Of a DNA stretch of 62,978 nt, positions 1 through 7,363 are shown piece by piece (the stretch's first letter is position 1; each line of letters starts with the position of its first letter). The stretch is from CAMCXT01 sp046302715 (lineage in GTDB: Bacteria > Bacteroidota > Bacteroidia > M30B66). The notes beneath the pieces were generated by a model that did no database searches, was not told the DNA's origin, and was given only the letters and a program-made list of their open reading frames with translations. Made by a program: the position numbers and the translations under genes. The stretch lies in NCBI GenBank assembly GCA_046302715.1, contig JBKCHQ010000076.1, forward strand, positions 1-62,978, given 5' to 3'.

Positions 1-1
1 A

Positions 2-1362
2 GAAGATACCATTAGAGCTATCTCGATGGACTCATCGGATGGGTTACGTCGCGGAATGGATGTTGTTGCTACAGGAAAGCCGATTACGATGCCTACAGGC
101 GATCAAATTAAAGGAAGACTTTTTAATGTAGTAGGCGAAGCCATTGACGGTATTGGCCCTGTGAGCAATGAGGGAGGATATTCTATTCATCGCGAACCAC
201 CAAAATTCGAAGATTTATCTACATCTTCAGAAGTGTTATTCACTGGCATAAAGGTTATTGATCTTATCGAGCCGTATTCTAAAGGGGGTAAAATGGTCTC
301 TTTGGAGGTGCGGGTGTTGGAAAGACTGTATTGATTCAGGAGTTGATCAACAACATCGCGAAAGGATATGACGGATACTCGGTTTTTGCTGGAGTAGGTG
401 AACGTACGCGCGAAGGAAATGACTTACTCCGTGAGATGATCGAATCGGGTATCGTTAAATATGGTAAGGAATTCGAGGAATCATTGCACCATGGAGGATG
501 GGATTTGAGTAAAGTTGATAAAGAGCAGTTGAAAGAATCACAGGCTACATTTGTTTTCGGACAAATGAACGAGCCTCCGGGAGCGCGCGCGCGAGTTGCA
601 CTTTCGGGATTAACGATGGCTGAATATTTCCGTGATGGTGGAAGTGCTTCTGCAGGATCTGCGGGTAAAGACATTCTTTTCTTCATTGACAACATTTTCC
701 GCTTCACGCAAGCAGGTTCAGAAGTATCGGCTCTTTTGGGTCGTATGCCTTCTGCGGTAGGTTATCAGCCAACACTGGCCACAGAAATGGGTTTGATGCA
801 GGAACGCATTACCTCCACTAAAAACGGATCTATTACATCGGTTCAGGCTGTTTATGTACCAGCTGATGACTTAACCGACCCTGCCCCGGCTACCACCTTT
901 GCCCACCTTGATGCTACAACAGTATTGAGTCGTAAGATTGCCGAGTTGGGAATTTATCCGGCGGTTGACCCCTTGGATTCAACATCACGTATCCTTACCC
1001 GCGACATTGTAGGCGACGCTCATTATGACTGCGCGCAGCGTGTAAAAATGATTTTGCAGCGTTACAAAGAGCTGCAAGACATCATTGCAATTTTGGGTAT
1101 GGACGAACTTTCTGAGGATGATAAGCTAGTAGTGAGTCGTGCGCGTCGTGTGCAACGCTTCCTTTCGCAGCCGTTCTTTGTGGCACAGCAATTTACCGGT
1201 TTAGAAGGTAAGTTTGTATCCATCGAAGACACTATCAAAGGTTTCAATATGATTATGGATGGTGAAGTGGACGAATATCCTGAAGCGGCATTCAACCTTG
1301 TTGGTACCATTGAAGAAGCTATTGAGAAAGGTAAAAAATTGATCGCAGAAGCTGCTCAATAA
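2..1362 (+). CDS. atpD: F1Fo ATP synthase subunit beta, 5'-partial, with a frameshift
   Basis: This is the catalytic beta subunit of the F1 sector, which makes ATP from ADP and phosphate on the cytoplasmic face of the membrane. The 5' end lies before the window. Reading from base 2, the frame stays open to about base 293; the rest continues one frame over from about base 331 to the stop at 1362. Between them the frame-corrected translation gives the expected Walker A loop (GGAGVGKT), so a single base is missing in the run AAAATGG at 290-296, where AAAATTGG would restore the frame. Downstream motifs are intact, including GERTREGNDL, the ALLGRMPSAVGYQPTLA stretch and the DELSEDD loop of the C-terminal domain. 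It is followed 9 nt later by atpC. The lesion sits in an essential gene next to a short A run, so a sequencing or assembly error is more likely than a true mutation. Confidence 0.96.
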
Positions 1363-1371
1363 TTTACGCAT

Positions 1372-1608
1372 ATGATGCTCGAAATTATTACACCCGACAA
1401 GAAGCTTTTCGAAGGCGAAGTTAAGGCGGTTACCCTACCCGGTATTGACGGATCATTAGGCATATTAGACAAACATGCGCCTTTAATTTCCGCTCTCAGA
1501 AAGGGAGAAATTGAAATTACTGAAACAGGCAGTACTAAAACAACATTTCAGGTTAATGGAGGTGTAGTAGAGGTGCTAAAAAACAAAGTAATAGTACTCG
1601 CCGAATAA
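1372..1608 (+). CDS. atpC: F1Fo ATP synthase subunit epsilon (short form)
   Basis: This is the epsilon subunit of the F1 sector, part of the rotor stalk. The 78-residue product holds only the N-terminal beta-sandwich domain, with the motif PGIDGSLGILDKHAPLISAL characteristic of the family. It lacks the C-terminal helical hairpin that inhibits ATP hydrolysis in the roughly 135-residue enterobacterial protein. Short epsilon subunits of this size are usual in Bacteroidota. The start is one of two adjacent ATG codons (1372 or 1375). The gene follows atpD by 9 nt and a terminator hairpin lies just after its stop, so it is the last gene of the operon. Confidence 0.95.
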   Translation: MMLEIITPDKKLFEGEVKAVTLPGIDGSLGILDKHAPLISALRKGEIEITETGSTKTTFQVNGGVVEVLKNKVIVLAE

Positions 1609-1630
1609 GTTTGTTTGAAACTATTTTTGA

Positions 1631-1658
1631 AAAGCTCCTTCTAAAAGGGGCTTTTTTT
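1631..1658 (+). terminator. Rho-independent terminator after atpC
   Basis: A 10-bp stem (AAAGCTCCTT at 1631-1640 with AAGGGGCTTT at 1645-1654, one G-U type mismatch) and a 4-base loop is followed by a run of T. It ends the ATP synthase transcript 23 nt after the atpC stop. Confidence 0.85.
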
Positions 1659-1841
1659 ATTTACCTGAAGCGTGATGAAAATCGAAAAGAAAAAAGTAAC
1701 TACTTGTCAAATTATTTGATTATAGTCTGCGGGTTTGATAGCGATAGTTAAATTATTTACAAATAAACATTTTAGATGGTCTGATCACCATTTATTCAAT
1801 GAAGCAAGGATTAGAATAGTCAATTATTTTAAATTTGCCTT

Positions 1842-2723
1842 GTGGAAGTATTACTACTGAGTATTTCGTCGCCATTAATGGCCATTTTTATTTTAATCGA
1901 AATCCTTTACAGCGCTGTACATAAGCAAAATTTATATGAAAGCCGTGATACCGCTGTGAGCATGTTATGTACCGGTTTAAATTTCTTAAATGATCTCGCT
2001 TTTCGATTAGTTACATTGAGCATACTTACATGGTTTTTTGAAGCAGGGCTACAGATATTTTCTGAGCGGGATGCCACCTATTGGATTATGCTGTTCCTTG
2101 CCCAAGACTTGGCCTACTATGTTTTGCATTGTGCTGATCACTATTGCCGTATTTTTTGGGCCATGCATGTAACGCATCATTCGAGCGAAAAATTCAATTT
2201 GGCCGTAGCCATTCGCTCTTCAGTATTTCAGCCGTACTACCGTGTTTTATTTTTCATACCACTTGCCTTACTTGGCTTTAGGGCATTAGATATAGTTTTT
2301 ATGTACGCGGCAACTCAAGTATATGGTTTTTGGGTACATACAGAAACTATTGGGAAGTTGCCAAAATGGTTTGAATTTATATTTGTTACACCTTCGCATC
2401 ACAGGGTACATCATGCTTCAAATGTAGAATATCTAGATTCAAATATGGGCATGGTTCTCATCATATGGGATCGTATTTTTGGTACGTTTAAAGAAGAGAT
2501 GCCCGAAATTAAGCCTCGATTTGGCTTAACAAAAAATATCCATTCATACCACCCTTTTAAAGTCGTATTCCATGAATGGCAAGGTATCATTCAAGATTTA
2601 AAACAATCGCCGGACTGGAAAACTTCATTGAATTACCTATTGAAACCTCCGGGATGGAGTCATACTGGAAGGAGTTTAACCGCAAAACAAATGCGTGAAA
2701 AACAAAGCAAAACAAAGTTATGA
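1842..2723 (+). CDS. Sterol desaturase / fatty acid hydroxylase family membrane protein
   Basis: This is a 293-residue integral membrane di-iron enzyme of the fatty acid hydroxylase superfamily, whose members hydroxylate, desaturate or cleave lipid substrates using O2. The histidine clusters expected to hold the two irons are visible: HCADH near residue 90, HVTHH near 109 and HHRVHH near 187. There are about four hydrophobic segments. The start chosen is GTG at 1842 because it gives an N-terminus of the length usual in relatives; an ATG at 1878 is a possible alternative. The substrate cannot be told from sequence; bacterial relatives include proteins similar to alkylglycerol monooxygenase. 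The gene stands alone, 187 nt before the PID-CTERM unit, which has its own promoter. Confidence 0.85.
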   Translation: MEVLLLSISSPLMAIFILIEILYSAVHKQNLYESRDTAVSMLCTGLNFLNDLAFRLVTLSILTWFFEAGLQIFSERDATYWIMLFLAQDLAYYVLHCADHYCRIFWAMHVTHHSSEKFNLAVAIRSSVFQPYYRVLFFIPLALLGFRALDIVFMYAATQVYGFWVHTETIGKLPKWFEFIFVTPSHHRVHHASNVEYLDSNMGMVLIIWDRIFGTFKEEMPEIKPRFGLTKNIHSYHPFKVVFHEWQGIIQDLKQSPDWKTSLNYLLKPPGWSHTGRSLTAKQMREKQSKTKL

Positions 2724-2843
2724 ACACAGCATTGTAAATTATTTTTTCAGTGAAATTTATTGTAAGTAATTTATAATTAAACAAATAAACAAATATGGAT
2801 TAATTAAAGTGTATCTTTAACACAAAATTTACTTTAGAAAAAC

Positions 2844-2873
2844 TTTGATTTTTTAAAGATTAATATATCTTTG
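2844..2873 (+). promoter_or_regulatory. Bacteroidota-type promoter of the PID-CTERM/exosortase unit
   Basis: TTTG at 2844-2847 and TATCTTTG at 2866-2873 match the Bacteroidota -33 (TTTG) and -7 (TAnnTTTG) elements, with an 18-nt spacer. Transcription would start near 2880, about 30 nt before the ATG at 2911. This is the clearest promoter in the window by match and spacing. Confidence 0.75.
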
Positions 2874-2910
2874 CATGTAGAAGTTTCATCCTATAACAAA
2901 CTTTGAGCAG

Positions 2911-3108
2911 ATGAATAAAAAATTACCATACATTCTTTCGCTAGTGTGCGTTTTTGTTGGCATTAACGGTCTATTTGCAACACCAGTGCCTCCCGGGCCT
3001 ACGATCATTCCAGTTGATGGAGGACTTTCTCTATTGATTGCAGCGTGTGTTGGCGTTGGTGCTAAAAAGCTTTATGATTACAAAAACACTAGGAAATCTG
3101 AGGAATAA
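2911..3108 (+). CDS. Small PID-CTERM-type exosortase substrate
   Basis: This 65-residue protein has a signal peptide (about residues 1-23, ending LFA), then only about 10 residues (TPVPPGPTII), then a C-terminal sorting signal. That signal comprises PVDGG at about 34-38, a hydrophobic segment (LSLLIAACVGVGA) and a basic tail with KKLYDYKNTRKSEE. The three-part layout and the P-[IV]-D-G-G-L-S motif match the PID-CTERM proteins of Bacteroidota as I remember them. The mini-exosortase next to it, 21 nt downstream, is the obvious processing partner. If cut at the PVD motif, the mature product would be a peptide of about ten proline-rich residues. Its function is unknown. The start is well placed 30 nt after a strong promoter. 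Confidence 0.8.
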   Translation: MNKKLPYILSLVCVFVGINGLFATPVPPGPTIIPVDGGLSLLIAACVGVGAKKLYDYKNTRKSEE

Positions 3109-3129
3109 AAATTCCTTTACTAACCATTT

Positions 3130-3660
3130 GTGTCAGAATCTAAATACAGGGGATTAAATATTTTTTTGATAAAAATATTTTGTTTCTACTTAATTTGGAT
3201 AGTATTTGATGGTTTATTGTCTCATGAATTCCATATTGTTTCTTCAATATGGTCTTTGGGCTATCATATATTTCTAAAAATTATATTATTCGGATCTCAA
3301 ATAGGATTAAATATCCTTGGATACGATTATGTTTCTGGCTATAATTCTTTGGCAATCATTGGGTCTTACGGGGTTGTAATAGGAAATCCCTGTGTAGGCT
3401 TTGGTTTAAGTTATGGTTTTACATCCTTAATTGCAAGTTATCCAGGACCAATCAAGAAAAAATTATGGTTTATTCCATTTGGTATTTTACTCATTAGTTC
3501 TATAAACGTGGCACGTGTTGTTGCTCTAACAACTTCGGTTTATAAAACAGGGGGCTTTGTGCAGATGGAGGAACACGATTTATTCAATAACATCATTTAC
3601 ATTTTTATTTTCCTGATGTGGATAGTGTGGGTTAAGTTTATTAATAAAAATCAACTTTAA
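3130..3660 (+). CDS. Exosortase/archaeosortase family protein (mini-exosortase)
   Basis: This 176-residue, highly hydrophobic protein has about five membrane segments. It carries the three conserved residues of exosortases and archaeosortases in the right order and setting: Cys88 in NPCVGFGLSYGF, Arg129 in INVARVVAL and His149 in EEHDLF. These proteins are cysteine transpeptidases that remove C-terminal sorting signals and attach the substrate to an unknown acceptor in the envelope. It starts at GTG (3130); no ATG fits near the N-terminus. It is much shorter than EpsH-type exosortases and has no extra domain. Base composition is AT-rich, as in the preceding gene. It matches the small Bacteroidota subfamily paired with PID-CTERM proteins, possibly the one called XrtX, but I am not certain of that name. 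Confidence 0.88.
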   Translation: MSESKYRGLNIFLIKIFCFYLIWIVFDGLLSHEFHIVSSIWSLGYHIFLKIILFGSQIGLNILGYDYVSGYNSLAIIGSYGVVIGNPCVGFGLSYGFTSLIASYPGPIKKKLWFIPFGILLISSINVARVVALTTSVYKTGGFVQMEEHDLFNNIIYIFIFLMWIVWVKFINKNQL

Positions 3661-3670
3661 TCTTCTTCAA

Positions 3671-4741
3671 TCACGCTTGAAATTGAGCTTTGCTAAATTT
3701 TCGAAGTCGCTCCCTAACTTCAGCCATGTCCGCAGGTATATCTGAATCAAAAAAATGACGTTCACCCGTTTTAGGATGCATAAATCCTAATGATTTAGCA
3801 TGCAGAGCGTGTCGAGGTAAAATACTAAAACAGTTTTCTATGAATTTGGCATAAGAGCCACTCTTAAGTCCTTTTAATACAGCATTCCCCCCATAGGTAT
3901 CATCATTAAAAAGGGTATGTCCTATGTGTTTTAAATGCACCCTAATCTGATGCGTTCTTCCCGTTTCTAGCCTACATTCAATCCAGGTTAAATAGCCGAA
4001 TCGCTCCAGCACTTTATAATGCGTTACCGCATGTTTACCCTGTGATCCATCAGCATATACAGCAAACAATTTACGATCACGCACATCGCGACCAATGTGA
4101 CCAATAATAGTTCCCTCATCCTGCGCTACATTACCCCAAACCAAGGCCTGATAGGTTCGTTCGGTAGTGCGCTCAAAAAACTGCCTGGCCAAATGCGCCA
4201 AGGCATATTCGCTCTTTGCCAGGACCATGATTCCAGAGGTGTTTTTATCAAGGCGGTGCACCAAACCGGGGCGAGGGTCGTTTTGACTGTAGATAGGCAC
4301 ATGTTGAAAGTGATACATTAATGCATTCACCAAGGTGCCGCTGTAATTCCCATAACCAGGGTGTACTACTAATCCGGCCTGCTTATTTATAACAATTACC
4401 GTATCATCCTCAAAGACGATTTCGAGCGGAATGGGTTCGGGCTTTAATTCAATTTCACGGGGTGGCCTTGCAAAAACGATGGCGATCACATCGCCAGGCT
4501 TAACCCGATAATTTGATTTTACCGGTTTACCATTTACATGAATATTGCCCGTATCGGCGGCTGCCTGGATGCGCGTGCGCGAAGTTTTTTCGAGTCTGTT
4601 TTGTAAAAACTTATCAATCCGTAACAGCTCCTGCCCTTTATCCACCACCGTACGATAGTGCTCGAACAGTTCGTCCCCTTCTGCAGTATGATCGGTATCC
4701 GCCCCCTGCAGCTCCTCGTCATTCCATTCAGGATCCATCAA
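3671..4741 (-). CDS. rluD: Ribosomal large subunit pseudouridine synthase, RluD/RluA family
   Basis: This enzyme isomerises uridines to pseudouridine in 23S rRNA. Of 356 residues, about 41-90 form an S4 RNA-binding domain and the rest the RluA catalytic domain. The catalytic motif is HRLDKNTSG at about 162-170, with Asp165 as the nucleophile; TGRTHQIRVH follows near 262. An acidic extension of about 35 residues precedes the S4 domain, as is common in Bacteroidota. It is the last gene of a minus-strand operon: its ATG overlaps the stop of the T9SS gene by 4 nt (ATGA type). Assignment to RluD rather than another RluA paralogue rests on the S4 domain and the ddl/PASTA context. Confidence 0.95.
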   Translation of the reverse strand: MMDPEWNDEELQGADTDHTAEGDELFEHYRTVVDKGQELLRIDKFLQNRLEKTSRTRIQAAADTGNIHVNGKPVKSNYRVKPGDVIAIVFARPPREIELKPEPIPLEIVFEDDTVIVINKQAGLVVHPGYGNYSGTLVNALMYHFQHVPIYSQNDPRPGLVHRLDKNTSGIMVLAKSEYALAHLARQFFERTTERTYQALVWGNVAQDEGTIIGHIGRDVRDRKLFAVYADGSQGKHAVTHYKVLERFGYLTWIECRLETGRTHQIRVHLKHIGHTLFNDDTYGGNAVLKGLKSGSYAKFIENCFSILPRHALHAKSLGFMHPKTGERHFFDSDIPADMAEVRERLRKFSKAQFQA

Positions 4742-6564
4742 TTGCTTTTAATAAAACGTAAGGCTTTATGCGCCCCCTTTTTAGTCGACACACGCATTAA
4801 ATACATCCCATCGGATAAATCAGCCACTTGTATTGATGCGTGGTTTAATCCAACACCAGCCTTGATCATCTTACCCGAAATATCCCAAACGCTCCAATCG
4901 AAATAATCGATGGATGTTGATTTTATATGAACCACATCTGAGGCTGGATTGGGGTACAAAAGCACCCCGTTTTCAGAGGTGGTCAATGCTGCATTACCGG
5001 TTGGCAAAATATAGGGATAACGGAAAACAGGGCGCATCATAAGTGTTCCAGCTGCCGAAGTATAAGGATACCAATTACCATCTAAATTGTAATAAATGCG
5101 ATTGCTGTTATCGAAATTCAAATCAAAGCCCAGATTAAGTTCGGACGAATTTAACTGTGCCCAACCTATATAATACGTACCTGCTGGCAGCGGTAAGGGC
5201 GTATCTAAAGTATAGGTATGAAAAACGTTTAAGCCTTGATGATCGGGATAGGCAACTTCTTTTTCGAGCAATAACGTACCTGGTTGATTGCTGCCTGCTG
5301 CCCAAATCATTAAATAAAAACTCTGCCCATTATTGGCATTAAGTGTTCGGTTAAAATAAAATTGAACCGCTTTTAACGTGTCGGCCACCCAGCTCTCAAA
5401 ACGTTGTGCGGCAAAGCCTCCGGATGGATTATTGATATTTAGTCTGGCCTCCGCCGAACCATCATCCAATGCATAATAATTGCTAAAAACCTGTTCATAC
5501 TTTAAGGAGTCATTGGGGGCAAAATCATCGTCAAGTCCCTCTAAAAAGTAGTTAAGTTGGTAAACCGTGGTTTCGGTACCCGGATCTTCATAAAAGTACT
5601 TTACCGATTCGTTCAATACATATTCATTCCTGTATGCGATTGGCCCTTGCGGATCAGATGCCACTGAATCTACTTTTTCTCCTGCGGCATTGTAGTAGTC
5701 AAATCCATAAGCTATGTTATCGGAACCCAACTTTAAGGAAGTAAGGGATAGATTAAAAAACTCGAGCATGTTTTCCACCCTGTCTGGAATAAAATGCCAA
5801 AGGGGAACCGACTGATAAAAATCTATTAAACTACTTGCCGGATATAAAAAAGAATAATCGTTAAACAAGGTATCGGCTTTATTCCTGCCGGCAGCAAATT
5901 TTATATAGTCGAGATGCCAGTTATCCCAACTGCCATTCAATTGCGCAAAATTTCTGAACCGAAATTGAAATCCATTGAGTAAATAAGAAGAATCGATTAC
6001 AGGTACAATTGCCTGACTAAACGGTTTGAAGTTTTGCGGATAATCTTCGCCTTTAACGCCCCATACCCTGTTCCAAACTGAATCGGAAGGACTGTAAAAT
6101 TCAAGGATTAAGGAATCAACAAATTCAGGAAAGTTGCCTCTACCGCCGGGTTGGTAAAAAAAACTGAGGTAAAGAGAGTCGCCCGCTGTGTAAGGCATTA
6201 GAAAAGGCTTGGACGTTAGGGTATCGGCCGCACCGTTAACATTTATGTTTTGATAGGGTAACCCGTTGGCATCGGTACCATCCAGTGTAGCTGAACCAAT
6301 ACTAGGGGGAAGCAGTGGAAGTGTTCCATTAACCATGGCAGAATTATCCATCCATCTAACGGGATCAGGCACAGAATTCCCTCTAGAAAAGTCTTCAAAA
6401 AAAGGTAGTGAGAGTATCTCTTCAGAACCACGCGAATTATTGGAAAAAACCTTTGAATCGTCTTGCCTTGAAATGGTAAACGGCGGCTCCACCTTTAAAG
6501 CCTGAGCATTAATCCATGCATTGGCAAACATGGACAACAGTATGCACAAAATACTATTCTTCAT
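4738..6564 (-). CDS. Secreted protein with T9SS type A sorting domain
   Basis: The 608-residue protein has a signal peptide (residues 1-20, ending INAQA) and a C-terminal T9SS type A domain of about 75 residues. That domain shows the usual signs: YPNPASDVVHI, WDISGKMIK and LSDGMYLMRV, ending in a basic residue-rich strand. The body has jelly-roll or Ig-like character (for example DSLYLSFFYQPGG), but no catalytic motif I recognise. It would cross the outer membrane by T9SS and be anchored or released. The gene sits inside the ddl-PASTA-rluD operon, overlapping PASTA by 11 nt and rluD by 4 nt, so its expression is tied to cell-wall synthesis. The specific function is unknown. Confidence 0.9.
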   Translation of the reverse strand: MKNSILCILLSMFANAWINAQALKVEPPFTISRQDDSKVFSNNSRGSEEILSLPFFEDFSRGNSVPDPVRWMDNSAMVNGTLPLLPPSIGSATLDGTDANGLPYQNINVNGAADTLTSKPFLMPYTAGDSLYLSFFYQPGGRGNFPEFVDSLILEFYSPSDSVWNRVWGVKGEDYPQNFKPFSQAIVPVIDSSYLLNGFQFRFRNFAQLNGSWDNWHLDYIKFAAGRNKADTLFNDYSFLYPASSLIDFYQSVPLWHFIPDRVENMLEFFNLSLTSLKLGSDNIAYGFDYYNAAGEKVDSVASDPQGPIAYRNEYVLNESVKYFYEDPGTETTVYQLNYFLEGLDDDFAPNDSLKYEQVFSNYYALDDGSAEARLNINNPSGGFAAQRFESWVADTLKAVQFYFNRTLNANNGQSFYLMIWAAGSNQPGTLLLEKEVAYPDHQGLNVFHTYTLDTPLPLPAGTYYIGWAQLNSSELNLGFDLNFDNSNRIYYNLDGNWYPYTSAAGTLMMRPVFRYPYILPTGNAALTTSENGVLLYPNPASDVVHIKSTSIDYFDWSVWDISGKMIKAGVGLNHASIQVADLSDGMYLMRVSTKKGAHKALRFIKSN

Positions 6565-7363
6565 CTTCTTCGGGCGCTGTTATTTTGGCTTTTTTCCCTC
6601 TCCATTTCGAGGCATCCTGCGTAAGCCATATGTCCATAAAGGAACCTACTTCAATTTCTTCGAGTTCGTTAACTTCCGGTATTTGCTGATACACCCTTGC
6701 AGAAGAACTATCGCTAATGGTACCATCATATTGAACCACTCCGAGGGTTAGCCCCTCTTCATTTAAGAATTCCTTTACCTCATCCAATGTTTTACCCAAC
6801 AAATCGGGAATAAACACTTTGGGTGTTTCTCCTTTACCCAGCATAAGGTCAATTGAAGAACCTTTATCAATAAGTGTTTCCTTACGAATGGGCTTCCCTT
6901 TATACAATTGCTTCATAACTGGGGGCAAGCCCTCAACATAAATCAGATTGCCCACTTTTAAGCCTACAGTTTCGAGCATAGCAGTAGCCTGACGAAGCGA
7001 TAAATTAACCACATCGGGCATTTTAACTTGCTGCGTCTTTATGCAATTAACAATTAAATACACTTCGCGCCCTGTTTTAACCTTTGCTCCCGGAAGCGGA
7101 TTCTGCTCGATTACCGTCCCCCTCGGCTTTGAGGTATCGTAAATTGAGTCAGTAATCAAATATTCCACGTCATAAGAATCAATAAAGGTGTCTAAATCTT
7201 TAGTGTAAACACCAACAAAATTAGGCACTTTAGTTTCTGACCCGAAACGACTGTAATACTTTAGAAACCATAAAAAGGCAAGTATCGAAAGCACGGATAC
7301 AACAATCGCTGCCAAAACATGCAGCCAAAATTTACGGGTTTTTAAAAATTCCCAAAAGGTCAT
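6554..7363 (-). CDS. PASTA domain-containing membrane protein
   Basis: This 269-residue protein has a short cytoplasmic N-terminus, one membrane helix at about residues 13-36, and about three periplasmic PASTA domains. PASTA domains bind peptidoglycan fragments or beta-lactams in kinases and penicillin-binding proteins. Repeat signatures include PNFVGVYTKDLDTF, MPDVVNLSLRQATAMLE and IPDLLGKTLDEVKEFL. A charged tail (DASKWRGKKAKITAPEEDEE) ends it. No kinase or transpeptidase domain is attached; in Bacteroidota a stand-alone PASTA gene between ddl and rluD is common. Its start overlaps the ddl stop by 4 nt, indicating coupled translation. Confidence 0.93.
   Translation of the reverse strand: MTFWEFLKTRKFWLHVLAAIVVSVLSILAFLWFLKYYSRFGSETKVPNFVGVYTKDLDTFIDSYDVEYLITDSIYDTSKPRGTVIEQNPLPGAKVKTGREVYLIVNCIKTQQVKMPDVVNLSLRQATAMLETVGLKVGNLIYVEGLPPVMKQLYKGKPIRKETLIDKGSSIDLMLGKGETPKVFIPDLLGKTLDEVKEFLNEEGLTLGVVQYDGTISDSSSARVYQQIPEVNELEEIEVGSFMDIWLTQDASKWRGKKAKITAPEEDEE

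Noticed and set aside
1786..1801. Short dyad ATGGT-N6-ACCAT upstream of the desaturase-like gene
   Set aside because: Only 5-bp arms; such dyads are expected by chance in this much AT-rich sequence.
1830..1837. TAAATTTG as promoter -7 box of the sterol desaturase-like gene
   Set aside because: It ends 4 nt before the preferred GTG start, so transcription would begin after the start codon; no -33 partner is visible.
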